From Bradyrhizobium sp. (lineage in GTDB: Bacteria > Pseudomonadota > Alphaproteobacteria > Rhizobiales > Xanthobacteraceae): 39,506 nucleotides of DNA. This document shows, piece after piece, positions 1 to 8,705 of the stretch. The stretch covers positions 1 through 39,506 of the forward strand of contig NZ_SSMW01000024.1 in NCBI RefSeq assembly GCF_004799405.1, written 5' to 3'. The notes beneath the pieces are model-generated. The model searched no databases, had not been told where the DNA came from, and saw only the letters and a list, made by a program, of their open reading frames with translations. The position numbers and the translations under genes were made by a program. Each line of letters opens with the position of its first letter. The stretch's first letter is position 1.

Positions 1-438
1 TGATTTCCGGTGTGACCGTGGTGACTTTGCTGGCATGGCTTGTTTTTCTGCCCTGCCAGGCTGCGGGCGCATTGGGCGCCCGGCATTCCCTGCGCCCTCT
101 GATTTCATTGGGCGGGACGTTAACAGCAAAACTCGCGTGAAACACGCGGCGAGATAGCGAAGCCGTGTCTGCAGTTGTCATCATCCGCGAAGGCGGATGA
201 TCCAGTATTCCAGAGACGCTGATATGGAATCGAAAAGCCGCGGCGTACTGGATGCCCCGCCTTCGCGGAGCATGACGGCTTCATTTGGAGCAGCACCATG
301 CATCACTCGCGGCGAACGCAGGAACCCATAACCACAGGAAGTTGGGTTATACAAAACTCGTCGAACAGCGTGTCTCGCAACAAACGGCACGGCGCATGGG
401 TTCTTGCTTCCGCAGGAACGACGGTGAGAGCGAGTACC
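1..438. other. Intergenic region at the left edge
   Basis: No gene can be supported here. Short open frames at the extreme left end soon after entry and show no recognisable protein. The stretch holds an imperfect palindromic element (listed separately) and, near 390-428, a phrase of the type 'ttcttgcttccgcaggaac', which resembles another intergenic palindrome fragment. The region lies downstream of the minus-strand pepT stop, so it may serve as its transcription end, but I see no GC stem followed by a T-run. Confidence 0.6.
177..276. repeat. Imperfect inverted-repeat element, about 100 bp
   Basis: The left arm (177-207) and right arm (246-276) are inverted copies of each other with a few mismatches. 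Each contains the core CCGCGAAGGCGG followed by ATCCAGTA (read inward), and the outer ends are GTCAT/ATGAC. The 38-base centre joins the arms. Together they would fold into a long hairpin. This layout is typical of the dispersed non-coding palindromes seen between genes in Bradyrhizobium-like genomes (recalled, not searched). A second repeat with GTCATCC/GGATGAC ends lies at 26821-26940. Confidence 0.75.
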
Positions 439-1698
439 TTACGCCCGCTCTTCCCAGATCATGGCGAGATGCACGATAGTCTGCATCGCCTTCTCCATGT
501 CCTGCACGCTCACCCATTCCAGCCGCGAATGGAACGCGTGCTCGCCGGCGAAAATATTGGGGCAGGGCAGTCCCATGAACGACAGCCGCGAGCCGTCGGT
601 GCCGCCGCGGATCGAGGATTTTACGGGGTTGAGGCCGGCGCGGCGGATCGCTTCCATCGCGTTGTCGATGACTTGCGGGTGACGGTCGATCACTTCTTTC
701 ATGTTGCGGTATTGCGGCTTGATCTCCAGCCGATAGCTCGAGCGCGGAAAATCCTTCATCACCTGCTTGACGATGCTTTCCAGCAACGCCTCCTTTTCCT
801 TCAAGCCCTGTTCGGTGAAATCGCGCACGATGAAACCGAGCGTGGCCTTCTCCAGCGCGCCAGAGATGCCGATCGGATGCAGGAAGCCTTGCTTGCCCTC
901 GGTGGTTTCGGGCGAGCAGGTGTCTTTCGGCAGTCGGTCGACGATGGCGGCCGCGATCTTGATGGCGTGCTCCATCTTGCCCTTGGCGTAACCGGGATGA
1001 GTGCTGACGCCTTCGATGGTGATGACAGCGCCGTCGGCGGAGAAGGTTTCGTCCTCGATGGAGCCAGCGGATTCGCCGTCCACGGTGTAGGCGAAATCGG
1101 CGCCGAGCTTTTTCAGGTCGGCCTTGTCGACGCCGCGTCCGATCTCTTCATCCGGCGTGAACAGGATCTTGATGGCGCCGTGCCTGATCTCGGGGTGATG
1201 AACCAGGAAATGCGCGGCATCCATGATCTCGGCAACCCCCGCCTTGTTGTCGGCGCCGAGCAGCGTGGTGCCGTCGGTGGTGATGATGTCGTTGCCGATC
1301 TGATCCCGCAGCGCGGGGTGTTCGGCGGCGCGGATGATCTGGGTGGGGTCGGCCGGCAGCACGATGTCGCCGCCGCGATAGTTCCGCACGATTTGCGGCT
1401 TGACGTCCTGGCCGGTGACATCGGGCGAGGTGTCCATGTGCGAGCAGAAGCAGATCACCGGTACGCGCTTGTCGGTATTTGCGGGTATGGTGGCGTAGAC
1501 GTAGCCGTATTCGTCGAGATGGGCGTCATGGATTCCGATCGCCCGCAGCTCGTCCGCGAGCACGCGGCCGAGGTTCTTTTGCTTTTCGGTGGACGGGGAG
1601 GTGGGGGAGACCGGGTCCGACTGGGTATCGATCACCACGTAGCGCAGAAAGCGCTCGGTCACACCATGCGTGAACCTCGGGGGTGAACTCACAGTCAA
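439..1698 (-). CDS. pepT: Peptidase T (tripeptide aminopeptidase)
   Basis: The 419-aa product matches PepT, a cytosolic dinuclear zinc exopeptidase of the M20 family that removes the N-terminal residue from tripeptides. The metal ligands are visible in order: SHMDTSPD (H87, with catalytic D89), LGADNKAG (D150), TPDEEIGRG (catalytic E184, ligand E185), TVDGE (D207) and the C-terminal AFHSR (H390). The segment GGTDGSRLS (about 366-373) is also typical. Residues 220-330 form the inserted dimerisation or lid domain of this family. Length is close to the usual 405-415. It lies downstream of the HU gene on the same strand with a 97-bp gap that holds an inverted repeat, so it is probably transcribed separately. 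Nothing is broken or missing. Confidence 0.95.
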   Translation of the reverse strand: MTVSSPPRFTHGVTERFLRYVVIDTQSDPVSPTSPSTEKQKNLGRVLADELRAIGIHDAHLDEYGYVYATIPANTDKRVPVICFCSHMDTSPDVTGQDVKPQIVRNYRGGDIVLPADPTQIIRAAEHPALRDQIGNDIITTDGTTLLGADNKAGVAEIMDAAHFLVHHPEIRHGAIKILFTPDEEIGRGVDKADLKKLGADFAYTVDGESAGSIEDETFSADGAVITIEGVSTHPGYAKGKMEHAIKIAAAIVDRLPKDTCSPETTEGKQGFLHPIGISGALEKATLGFIVRDFTEQGLKEKEALLESIVKQVMKDFPRSSYRLEIKPQYRNMKEVIDRHPQVIDNAMEAIRRAGLNPVKSSIRGGTDGSRLSFMGLPCPNIFAGEHAFHSRLEWVSVQDMEKAMQTIVHLAMIWEERA

Positions 1699-1731
1699 AA
1701 CCGCGATGAAGCAGGAAAGCTAAACGGCAAG

Positions 1732-1773
1732 GCGTCACTCCGGATGGCCGCGCAAATCGTTCCGGAATGACGC
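1732..1773. repeat. Inverted repeat between the HU gene and pepT
   Basis: GCGTCACTCCGGA (1732-1744) and TCCGGAATGACGC (1761-1773) pair at 12 of 13 positions around a 16-base loop. It could be a terminator for the HU transcript, but there is no clear U-run on the minus strand, so it may instead be another small dispersed palindrome. Its end sequence (GTCAT/ATGAC) is shared with the element at 177-276. Confidence 0.5.
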
Positions 1774-1795
1774 AACGTAAAATGCAGGCGCGTCC

Positions 1796-2095
1796 TCAGA
1801 CGGCTTCCTTCAGCTCCTTGGCCGCGCGGAAGGCGACCTTCTTGCTGGCCTTGATCTGGATGGCTTCGCCGGTGGCGGGATTGCGGCCCATGCGGGCGGC
1901 GCGCTTGCGAACCTGGAGGATGCCGAGCCCGACGATGCGGATGCGTTCGCCCTTCTTCAGGTGCTTGGTGATGCGGCCGACCAGATCGGTCAGGATCGCC
2001 TCGGCGCTCTTCTTGGACAATTCGTGCGCTTCCGACAGGCCGGCTGCGAGATGCTTGAGCGTGACGGTGGTCGCGGTAGCCGCTTTCTTCGCCAT
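1796..2095 (-). CDS. HU-family DNA-binding protein
   Basis: A 99-aa basic protein of the HU/IHF nucleoid family. These dimers bend DNA by inserting a beta arm into the minor groove. The arm signature GRNPATGEAIQI is intact near residues 70-81, followed by the usual ASKKVAFRAAKELKEAV C-terminal helix. The N-terminal 12 residues (MAKKAATATTVT) are a short extension before the first helix LKHLAAGLSEAHELS. The arm proline tip is present. The start is the ATG at 2095, preceded on the minus strand by GGAGGG at a suitable distance. It is not clearly IHF-alpha or IHF-beta, so no symbol is given. It is monocistronic or weakly linked to pepT downstream. Confidence 0.92.
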   Translation of the reverse strand: MAKKAATATTVTLKHLAAGLSEAHELSKKSAEAILTDLVGRITKHLKKGERIRIVGLGILQVRKRAARMGRNPATGEAIQIKASKKVAFRAAKELKEAV

Positions 2096-2255
2096 ATTTG
2101 GCCCTCCTGGTTGTTGATGGCTTCAAGGAAACAAAGACGTAGCAGGCCTTAAACGATTCGGGGGGCGACTGACTACGCTGTTTTGCCTGCAAACAGCCTA
2201 TTATTTGCATCGGCGTCGCGAAAAGGCCTTACTGGCAAGGGGATTCGCAACAACC

Positions 2256-2284
2256 TTGACTAAGAAGGGGCGCGCCTTTAACCC
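2256..2284 (+). promoter_or_regulatory. Putative promoter for tRNA-Asp
   Basis: TTGACT (2256-2261) is a near-consensus -35 hexamer. It is followed by a 17-base spacer and TAACCC (2279-2284), a weak -10. The tRNA 5' end lies 36 bases downstream of the -10, a plausible leader length. The -10 match is poor, so this is a candidate only. Confidence 0.4.
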
Positions 2285-2320
2285 TCATTCCTGCGCGGCA
2301 CCTGTCAGGTTACGGCATCC

Positions 2321-2397
2321 GCGGGAGTAGCTCAGTTGGTTAGAGCGCCGCCCTGTCACGGCGGAGGCCGCGGGTTCGAGTCCCGTCTCTCGCGCCA
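2321..2397 (+). tRNA. tRNA-Asp (anticodon GTC)
   Basis: A 77-nt cloverleaf can be folded by eye. The acceptor GCGGGAG pairs with CTCTCGC (one G-U pair). The D arm is GCTC/GAGC. The anticodon stem CCGCC/GGCGG encloses the loop CTGTCAC, giving anticodon GTC (Asp). The T arm GCGGG/CCCGT encloses TTCGAGT. The discriminator is G and the CCA end is genome-encoded (2395-2397). The stop codon of the convergent minus-strand gene begins only two bases after the CCA, so the two transcripts must overlap or end inside each other. Confidence 0.97.
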
Positions 2398-2399
2398 GT

Positions 2400-2702
2400 C
2401 TATTTGCCGGCGCCGATACCGCCCCCGCCACCCACATAGACCCCGGTCCACGAGTGTTCGGTCGACGGCGGCGGCGCCGCATGGTCCGCCGGTCCGAGCG
2501 GCAGCTGGGTGGTCGGCGTGGTTCCAATGGGCGCCGAAAGCGGCATCGGCCGCTTCCTGGGCTTGGTGGTCGCGGTGTGTTTGGTAGATGGGACGGCAGT
2601 CGCCTTGTCGGCGCCCGGAGCCGACCCCGCCTCAACCGCGACGGCGCTGCCACCGGCGGTGAGCGCGGCAAATACCAGACTTCCCAAAAGTATCCGGCGC
2701 AT
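2400..2702 (-). CDS. Small secreted Pro/Thr-rich protein, unknown function
   Basis: The product is about 100 aa from the ATG at 2702, which is preceded on the minus strand by a strong GAGGGAGGG ribosome site; a further-upstream in-frame ATG at 2786 has no such site. The N-terminus MRRILLGSLVFAALTAGGSAVA is a typical Sec signal peptide. The mature part is low complexity, rich in Pro, Thr and Ala, and ends in a glycine run (VYVGGGGGIGAGK) after WTG. The WTGVYVGGGGG tail resembles the start of Omp25/31-type barrels (WTGxYxGGxxG), but no barrel follows. It might therefore be a remnant or a small relative of that group. Function unknown. Confidence 0.6.
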   Translation of the reverse strand: MRRILLGSLVFAALTAGGSAVAVEAGSAPGADKATAVPSTKHTATTKPRKRPMPLSAPIGTTPTTQLPLGPADHAAPPPSTEHSWTGVYVGGGGGIGAGK

Positions 2703-2813
2703 GACGGTCCCTCCCTCATAAATGCGAGCGGTGCGAGGGTGCATTCTCATAGCACGACGAAAAAGGCCGCCCGGAGGCGGCCGCATTCAGAGCGGGAAAA
2801 ATATCTGATGGTT

Positions 2814-3008
2814 CTAGCGGATGACCGAGGTATCCGAACTGGTCAACGCGATCGGCTTGCCGGCCTTGATGACGTGAGCGGTCTGGCTGTAATCCGGACT
2901 GGTGCGGGTGGAGATGCCAAAACCCGCCACCGCGATGCCGGCCACGAGCGCCAAAACCACGATCTTCAGGTGGGTGGTGCGGTCCGCCGAGTGGATAGAG
3001 TGGTTCAT
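2814..3008 (-). CDS. Small single-pass membrane protein of a rhizobial family
   Basis: The product is 64 aa from the ATG at 3008 (MNHSIHSADRTTHLK...), preceded by AAGGGG; a longer frame from 3065 adds an unlikely 19-residue extension. One hydrophobic helix (IVVLALVAGIAVAGFGI, residues about 15-31) follows a short hydrophilic N-terminus. The tail ends with KAGKPIALTSSDTSVIR. I recall near-identical small proteins being common in Bradyrhizobium, often in several copies, with no assigned function. It sits alone between the MFS gene and the secreted protein gene. Confidence 0.7.
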   Translation of the reverse strand: MNHSIHSADRTTHLKIVVLALVAGIAVAGFGISTRTSPDYSQTAHVIKAGKPIALTSSDTSVIR

Positions 3009-3112
3009 CTGAGCCCCCTTGGCGCCTTTCGGCGCCCTGTGTTGGCAGAGGCTTACGCCGCCCATGTTTCAGGACGGTTTCACGGGTTCCCCAAAACGGT
3101 TTCGTCCGGGGA

Positions 3113-4405
3113 TTATGCCGCCCGCTTGATATCGCCGCGAATGGATACCGCCGCCCACACGAACAGCAGCGCGCCGAGCGTGGTCGTGACCGCCGCCGAC
3201 AGCAACGAATAGCGCACGGCATTGGCGCCATAGTCGTTTTTCAGCGCGTCGTTGATCATACCGACCGCGAGGGGGCCAACGCCCTGGCCGAAGCAGGTCG
3301 CGGTCAGCAGAATGATCGCGGACGCCAGCGCCCGCATGCTGGGCCGGGCGACGGTCTGCGCGATCGCAAAGATCGGCCCGAGATGAAAGCCGACCAGGAA
3401 CGAGGTCAGCGCCAGCGCCGCGACCATGGTCGTGAAGTCAGGCGTCAGCATACACACGGCAAACACCGGCCCGGCGAGGCCGGAGGTGATCGCCGGCGCC
3501 CATAATTTCCAGCGGTCGTCGCGGCGGCTGATCTGCGCCACCACCAGACCCCCGACCAGCGTGCCCGCCATCCCGAACAGGCCCTTGAAGGTGCCGGCAT
3601 AGGTTCCGATTTCGGCGCTGCTCAGATGATGCACGCGCGCCAGAAACGGCGGGATCCACGCCGCGGTGGCGTAATTGGTATAGGTGGTCAGGCAAAAGCC
3701 GATCAGCACGATGACAAAAGTCTTTTGCGAGGCGAGGAAGCCAAGCGTCGGTCCGAGCGGTTCAGGCGCGAAGGTCTCCGCCATGGCGCCGCGCCTGGGC
3801 TCCGACACCGTCAGCCACAGCACCGCAGCCAGCCCCAGGCCGGGCAGGCCGGCCGAGAAGAAGGCCATGCGCCAGCCATAGTGCTGGTTGACCCAGCCGC
3901 CGATGAAATAGCCGAGGAACACCCCGAGATAAGTGCCGATGGCGTAGACGCCGAGTGCGCGCGGGCGCTCGTTCTTGTCGAAGAGATCGGCGACCAGCGA
4001 TTGCGACGCCGGGGTTCCGGCGGATTCGCCGATGCCAACGCCGATCCGCGCCAGCGCCAGCGTGGCTACGCTCTGCGCCATACCGCAGAAGAACGTCATC
4101 GCGCTCCAGAACGCCAATGCGATGGCGACGATGTTGCGCCGGTTGAGCCGGTCGGCAATCCGCGCGATAGGGATGCCGAGCAGCGAATAAAACAGCACAA
4201 AGCCGAAGCCCGCGAGCAGCCCCATGGTGGTGTCGCTGAGCGTGAACTCCTGTTTGATCGGCTCGATCAGCACGTTGAAGATGGTGCGGTCGAGAAAATT
4301 CAGCGCGTAGACGATGGTCAACAACGCCAGCACGTAGTATCGCCGCGCCGATGGCCTTGCAGCGGCATCGATCTGTACAGCCGCTGGTGGCGCGAAGTCG
4401 ACCAT
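3113..4405 (-). CDS. MFS transporter, spinster-like family
   Basis: A 430-aa major facilitator superfamily permease with about 12 hydrophobic segments and a 22-residue cytoplasmic N-terminus. The inter-helix 2-3 loop has the motif GIPIARIADRLNRRNI (MFS motif A), and helix 4 begins LALARIGVGIGESAG. YALNFLDRTIFNVL at helix 1 is typical of the spinster-like group often annotated near oxygenases. The start is supported by AGGGGG seven bases upstream. It lies 36 bp downstream of the Rieske oxygenase gene on the same strand and is probably co-transcribed, so it may import the oxygenase substrate or export its product. The substrate cannot be read from the sequence. Confidence 0.88.
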   Translation of the reverse strand: MVDFAPPAAVQIDAAARPSARRYYVLALLTIVYALNFLDRTIFNVLIEPIKQEFTLSDTTMGLLAGFGFVLFYSLLGIPIARIADRLNRRNIVAIALAFWSAMTFFCGMAQSVATLALARIGVGIGESAGTPASQSLVADLFDKNERPRALGVYAIGTYLGVFLGYFIGGWVNQHYGWRMAFFSAGLPGLGLAAVLWLTVSEPRRGAMAETFAPEPLGPTLGFLASQKTFVIVLIGFCLTTYTNYATAAWIPPFLARVHHLSSAEIGTYAGTFKGLFGMAGTLVGGLVVAQISRRDDRWKLWAPAITSGLAGPVFAVCMLTPDFTTMVAALALTSFLVGFHLGPIFAIAQTVARPSMRALASAIILLTATCFGQGVGPLAVGMINDALKNDYGANAVRYSLLSAAVTTTLGALLFVWAAVSIRGDIKRAA

Positions 4406-4441
4406 GGTTTCCCCCTGAGTTTATTCGTGATCGTCCTGACG

Positions 4442-5632
4442 TCACGGCTCGCGAATGTAGTTTCCGGCCTCGAATTCGACCGGCGGCGCGTTTTGGTCGA
4501 ATGAGACGCCGATTGGATCGGCTCCGGCGGCCATGGCGTCGAGCTGATCGCCGAGCATCCGCCGGATCATCAGAATACCGCGGTCGCTCTGGCCGAAATG
4601 CTCCTCGGAATGCTGGGTCACCGGACCCTGGCCAACCTGGGCCTCGTAGTCGCCGGGGAATTGCTGGTGTTCCTGTTCGGTCATGTCCCACCAGAACTTG
4701 CCGTTGAACTTCGAACGCATCCGCCCGATATCGCCGCGCTGCTTGACCCGGCCGGCGACGTAGATACGGAAAGAAGTGTCGTCGATCGGCAGTGTCCAGC
4801 CGATCGACTCGACGCGGGCGAATTGCGCGACCCTCGGATTGGGAACCACCCGCAAGGTGGGGAGGGCGGCTTCGGTTACCCGGTAGAAAATCTTGCCGTC
4901 GTCCTGGTTACGGATCGAGCGTACCGTGACGCCGCGGGGTGACATCTCGAATTTCACCTCCGGCATCGAGGCCATCATGTTGGTAAATTGCGGGCCGCTG
5001 AACGAGCCGTGCAGCACCGGGACGTGGTAGGGATCGACCACGTTCTCGAAATGCTGCAGCCAGTTGCAGGGAATGACGGCCGGTCCACCGCCGCCGATCG
5101 AACTGTCGTCGGCCTCGACGAATTCGCCATCGTCCATCTTTTCCAGCACTTCGTAGCGCGGCAGCACCGGCTTTTTCTCTGCCGGCCCCATATAGGTGAA
5201 GATCAGCCCGTAGAGTTCCTGGACCGGGTACCAGGGCTGGCGCACCTTGTCCCTGAACTGGCCGCCGTCGGGTTCGCAGGGCTGTTCGAGGCATTGGCCT
5301 TCGGTATCGAATTTCCAGCCGTGGTAGCAGCAACGGATGCCGTCCTCCTCAACCTTGCCGTAATACAGCGTGGTGCCGCGATGGCAGCAGCGCGCATGCA
5401 GCAGGCCGACGCGGCCGTGCCGGTCGCGGAACAGGATCAAATCCTCGCCGAGCGCACGAACCTTGCGGGGGATGTCGGTGGCATCCCCGACGAGACCGAC
5501 CGGGTGCCAGTAACGCCGGAGCAGTTCGCCCATCGGCGTGCCGCGTCCGACCGCGGTCAGTTCCGTCCGGGTGGTGGATGGCTTCATGGCGTACGCGGTC
5601 CCGAGATCGCGATCCCGCTGGGTGATATTCAT
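4442..5632 (-). CDS. Rieske [2Fe-2S] aromatic-ring oxygenase, alpha subunit
   Basis: About 396 aa. The Rieske domain has C-x-H (C82/H84 counted from this start, in ARCCHRG) and C-x2-H (C101/H104, in CCYHGWKF). The catalytic domain carries the mononuclear iron site D-x2-H-x4-H (DPYHVPVLH, residues about 200-208). These are the hallmarks of ring-hydroxylating oxygenases; the overall form recalls the phthalate 4,5-dioxygenase/vanillate demethylase group. The ATG at 5632 is preferred over an upstream ATG at 5647 because GGAGG lies eight bases before it. No reductase, ferredoxin or beta subunit gene is nearby, so electron donors must be encoded elsewhere. It is divergent from the nuo operon and probably co-transcribed with the MFS gene. 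Substrate unknown. Confidence 0.9.
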   Translation of the reverse strand: MNITQRDRDLGTAYAMKPSTTRTELTAVGRGTPMGELLRRYWHPVGLVGDATDIPRKVRALGEDLILFRDRHGRVGLLHARCCHRGTTLYYGKVEEDGIRCCYHGWKFDTEGQCLEQPCEPDGGQFRDKVRQPWYPVQELYGLIFTYMGPAEKKPVLPRYEVLEKMDDGEFVEADDSSIGGGGPAVIPCNWLQHFENVVDPYHVPVLHGSFSGPQFTNMMASMPEVKFEMSPRGVTVRSIRNQDDGKIFYRVTEAALPTLRVVPNPRVAQFARVESIGWTLPIDDTSFRIYVAGRVKQRGDIGRMRSKFNGKFWWDMTEQEHQQFPGDYEAQVGQGPVTQHSEEHFGQSDRGILMIRRMLGDQLDAMAAGADPIGVSFDQNAPPVEFEAGNYIREP

Positions 5633-5934
5633 CGCCGCATCCTCCATCCACAGCCCTTGTCGGCTGCTGTTTTTCTGGTCCCGGCAAAGTGAACTTTGGG
5701 CCGGGAGCGGTCAATCCCGCAGCCCGTCATCCCCGAGGGCTGAAAAAGTGCCCACGTTGCCCCGACCGCGGCGAAACCGTTGCGTGGGGGATGGCGGCAG
5801 CCTTCTTTGGGGTCAACGGAGGCCGTCAAAATAGCTTGTCTTGCGCCCCTTGTTGCGCTGCGCTAAGCCTCAGAACAATTCCAATGTAACGAATCCGCGG
5901 ATGCCAGAAACCGCGGGGATTAAAGGCATCGCCG
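5633..5934. promoter_or_regulatory. Divergent intergenic region upstream of nuoA and the Rieske gene
   Basis: This 302-bp gap between two divergent transcription units must hold the nuo operon promoter and the Rieske/MFS promoter. It contains a dispersed dyad CCCACG (5750-5755) with CGTGGG about 25 bases later. I do not see a convincing -35/-10 pair. No protein or RNA gene is supported here. Confidence 0.5.
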
Positions 5935-6300
5935 ATGACCGGCATCTTGCAGAATTATCTCCCGCTTGTGGTGTTCATCGGGGTCGCGGCGGCGATTGGT
6001 ATGGTCCTGCTGATTGCTCCCTTCATCGTCGCTTTCCAGCAGCCCGATCCGGAAAAGCTTTCCGCCTATGAATGCGGATTCAACGCTTTTGACGACGCCC
6101 GTATGAAGTTCGACGTCCGCTTCTATCTGGTGGCGATCCTCTTCATCATCTTCGACCTCGAAGTGGCGTTCCTGTTTCCCTGGGCGGTGGCGTTCGGGAA
6201 GCTGGGGGCGACCGGGTTCTGGTCGATGATGGTTTTCCTCGCCGTCCTCACCGTCGGCTTTGCCTATGAATGGAAGAAAGGCGCGCTCGAATGGGATTGA
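5935..6300 (+). CDS. nuoA: NADH-quinone oxidoreductase subunit A
   Basis: The 121-aa NuoA (ND3 homologue) is a membrane subunit of respiratory complex I with three helices (about residues 8-30, 62-85 and 92-112). The loop after helix 1 has the family motifs YECGF and KFDVRFYL, and the second helix carries [12 protein letters not shown] with the conserved acidic pair. This loop lies near the quinone-binding cavity in known structures. It is the first gene of the operon, and its stop overlaps the nuoB start by ten bases, which suggests coupled translation. Length is normal. Confidence 0.97.
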   Translation: MTGILQNYLPLVVFIGVAAAIGMVLLIAPFIVAFQQPDPEKLSAYECGFNAFDDARMKFDVRFYLVAILFIIFDLEVAFLFPWAVAFGKLGATGFWSMMVFLAVLTVGFAYEWKKGALEWD

Positions 6301-6887
6301 GCCCCACCGCCGCCACGCCCGGGTTTGCACCGTCGGTGGCCCCCGCCGCGACCGGCATTCTCGATCCCTCGACCGGCAAACCGGTCGGCTCCACTGATCC
6401 ATACTTTCTCGAGGTCAATCACGAACTGTCCGACAAGGGCTTCTTCGTCGCCGCGGCCGACGATCTCATCACTTGGGCGCGCACGGGCTCGCTGATGTGG
6501 ATGACGTTCGGTCTCGCCTGTTGCGCGGTCGAGATGATGCAGATGTCGATGCCGCGTTATGATGCCGAGCGCTTCGGTTTTGCCCCGCGCGCCTCCCCGC
6601 GCCAGTCCGACGTGATGATCGTGGCGGGCACGCTGACCAACAAAATGGCCCCGGCGCTGCGCAAGGTCTACGACCAGATGCCGGAGCCGCGCTACGTGAT
6701 CTCGATGGGGTCGTGCGCCAATGGCGGCGGCTACTATCACTACTCGTATTCGGTGGTGCGCGGCTGCGACCGCATCGTGCCCATCGACATCTACGTGCCC
6801 GGCTGTCCACCGACGGCGGAAGCGCTGCTCTACGGCGTGATGCTGCTGCAGAAGAAGATCCGGCGCACCGGAACCATCGAACGCTAA
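6291..6887 (+). CDS. nuoB: NADH-quinone oxidoreductase subunit B
   Basis: The 198-aa NuoB (PSST) carries the [4Fe-4S] cluster N2 that donates electrons to quinone. The four ligands are visible: the adjacent pair C77-C78 in [11 protein letters not shown]142 in [10 protein letters not shown] and C172 in PGCPPTAE. The first 35 residues are a variable Pro/Ala-rich extension. I chose the ATG at 6291, which overlaps the end of nuoA; an in-frame ATG at 6270 would add seven residues lying fully inside nuoA. A purine-rich stretch (GGAAGAAAGG) precedes 6291 by about ten bases. Confidence 0.96.
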   Translation: MGLSPTAATPGFAPSVAPAATGILDPSTGKPVGSTDPYFLEVNHELSDKGFFVAAADDLITWARTGSLMWMTFGLACCAVEMMQMSMPRYDAERFGFAPRASPRQSDVMIVAGTLTNKMAPALRKVYDQMPEPRYVISMGSCANGGGYYHYSYSVVRGCDRIVPIDIYVPGCPPTAEALLYGVMLLQKKIRRTGTIER

Positions 6888-6897
6888 GGTTTTTGGA

Positions 6898-7512
6898 ATG
6901 GACGACGGCAGACTCGATACCCTGGGTCAGACGATTGTTAGCTCGCTTGCGGGTGCAGCGACCGGTCATTCGGTTGCTTTCAACCAGCTGAACCTGTCGG
7001 TGCAGGCCGACAAGATCGTCGACGTCGTCAAGTTCCTGCGCGACGATCCCGGTTGCCGCTTCATCAGCTTCATCGACGTGACGGCGGTAGATTATCCCGG
7101 CCGCGAGAAGCGCTTCGACGTGATTTATCATTTGCTGTCGCCGACGCTCAACGCACGCATCCGTCTGCGCGCCGAAGCCGACGAGACCACGCAAGTGCCA
7201 TCGATCATCGAGGTGTTTCCTGGCGCGGACTGGTTCGAGCGCGAGTGCTACGATCTCTACGGCGTGATTTTCACCGGTCATCCGGACATGCGGCGTCTGT
7301 TGACCGACTATGGCTTCGACGGTCATCCGCTGCGCAAGGATTTTCCGCTCACCGGCTTTGTGGAGGTGCGTTACGACGACCAGGAGAAGCGGGTGATCTA
7401 CGAACCCGTCCGGCTCAATCAGGAATTCCGCAAGTTCGACTTCCTCTCGCCATGGGAAGGCGCGGACTATCCGGTCTTGCCCGGCGATGAGAAGGCGAGA
7501 CCGAAAGTCTGA
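6898..7512 (+). CDS. nuoC: NADH-quinone oxidoreductase subunit C
   Basis: The 204-aa NuoC (30-kDa subunit) is a peripheral-arm scaffold protein that contacts NuoD and NuoB near the quinone site. The signature [20 protein letters not shown] is present, followed by [12 protein letters not shown], the standard complex I 30-kDa motif. It is a separate gene here, not the NuoCD fusion found in enterics. Ten bases separate it from nuoB and two bases from nuoD. Length is normal. Confidence 0.97.
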   Translation: MDDGRLDTLGQTIVSSLAGAATGHSVAFNQLNLSVQADKIVDVVKFLRDDPGCRFISFIDVTAVDYPGREKRFDVIYHLLSPTLNARIRLRAEADETTQVPSIIEVFPGADWFERECYDLYGVIFTGHPDMRRLLTDYGFDGHPLRKDFPLTGFVEVRYDDQEKRVIYEPVRLNQEFRKFDFLSPWEGADYPVLPGDEKARPKV

Positions 7513-7514
7513 TC

Positions 7515-8705
7515 ATGGCCGAAGCAGCACTCCGCAACTTTACCATCAACTTTGGGCCGCAGCATCCGGCCGCGCATGGCGTGCTGCGCCTTGTGCTGGA
7601 GCTTGACGGCGAAGTGGTTGCGCGGGTCGATCCGCATATCGGTCTGCTTCATCGCGGCACTGAAAAGCTGATCGAGCATAAGACATATCTGCAGGCGATC
7701 CCGTATTTCGACCGGCTCGACTATGTTGCGCCGATGAACCAGGAGCATGCGTTTTGTCTCGCGGCGGAAAAGCTGCTCGGAATTGCGGTGCCACGCCGCG
7801 GGCAATTGATCCGGGTCTTGTACTGCGAGATCGGCCGCATCCTGTCGCATCTGCTCAACGTCACCACGCAGGCGATGGATGTGGGCGCGCTGACCCCGCC
7901 GCTGTGGGGGTTTGAAGAGCGCGAAAAGCTGATGGTGTTTTACGAGCGCGCCTCCGGCAGCCGGATGCATGCGGCCTATTTCCGGATCGGCGGCGTGCAT
8001 CAGGACCTTCCGCCGAAACTGATCGACGATATCGAGGCCTGGTGCGACCCGTTCCTGCAAGTCGTCGCCGATCTCGAACGGCTGCTCACCGGCAACCGCA
8101 TCTTCAAGCAGCGCAATGTCGATATCGGGGTGGTAACGCTGGCGCAGGCCTGGGAATGGGGTTTCTCCGGCGTGATGGTGCGCGGTTCGGGTGCCGCGTG
8201 GGATTTGCGCAAGGCGCAACCTTACGAATGCTACGCCGAGATGGATTTCGATATTCCCGTCGGCAAGAACGGCGATTGCTACGATCGCTACTGCATCCGG
8301 ATGGAAGAAATGCGCCAGTCGGTGCGCATCATGAAGCAGTGCATCGAGAAATTGCGCGCCGCCGACGGACAGGGGCCGGTGGCGGTCGAGGACAACAAGA
8401 TCTTTCCGCCGCGCCGCGGCGAGATGAAGCGCTCGATGGAAGCGCTAATCCACCACTTCAAGCTCTACACCGAAGGCTTTCATGTGCCGGCTGGCGAAGT
8501 CTATGCCGCGGTCGAGGCGCCGAAAGGCGAGTTCGGCGTCTACCTCGTCGCCGACGGCAGCAACAAGCCCTACAAATGCAAGATCCGCGCGCCTGGCTTT
8601 GCGCACCTGCAGGCGATGGATTTTATCTGTCGGGGACACCTGCTGGCCGACGTCTCCGCCATTCTGGGCTCGCTCGATATCGTGTTCGGAGAGGTCGATC
8701 GGTGA
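7515..8705 (+). CDS. nuoD: NADH-quinone oxidoreductase subunit D
   Basis: The 396-aa NuoD (49-kDa subunit) forms much of the quinone-binding pocket next to cluster N2. It begins with the family's [15 protein letters not shown] and [14 protein letters not shown]; the C-terminus ends [13 protein letters not shown]. Residue R47 in the HRGTEK motif corresponds, as I recall, to the arginine dimethylated in mitochondrial NDUFS2. The stop codon (8703-8705) shares its last base with the start of the methyltransferase gene that follows (TGATG), an unusual partner at this place in the operon. Confidence 0.97.
   Translation: MAEAALRNFTINFGPQHPAAHGVLRLVLELDGEVVARVDPHIGLLHRGTEKLIEHKTYLQAIPYFDRLDYVAPMNQEHAFCLAAEKLLGIAVPRRGQLIRVLYCEIGRILSHLLNVTTQAMDVGALTPPLWGFEEREKLMVFYERASGSRMHAAYFRIGGVHQDLPPKLIDDIEAWCDPFLQVVADLERLLTGNRIFKQRNVDIGVVTLAQAWEWGFSGVMVRGSGAAWDLRKAQPYECYAEMDFDIPVGKNGDCYDRYCIRMEEMRQSVRIMKQCIEKLRAADGQGPVAVEDNKIFPPRRGEMKRSMEALIHHFKLYTEGFHVPAGEVYAAVEAPKGEFGVYLVADGSNKPYKCKIRAPGFAHLQAMDFICRGHLLADVSAILGSLDIVFGEVDR

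Noticed and set aside
1..135. A gene entering the window from the left
   Set aside because: A short hydrophobic plus frame is open to about 139, but no conserved motif or neighbouring support; it resembles intergenic repeat-type sequence.
298..1686. Long plus-strand open frame (462 aa) opposite pepT
   Set aside because: It is the antisense of a well-supported PepT gene; high GC with G/C third positions leaves long open antisense frames. No family features.
8042..8704. N-terminal extension of the methyltransferase frame to a 541-aa protein
   Set aside because: The extension lies wholly in nuoD in another frame and is Arg-rich shadow sequence; the true start is the ATG overlapping the nuoD stop.
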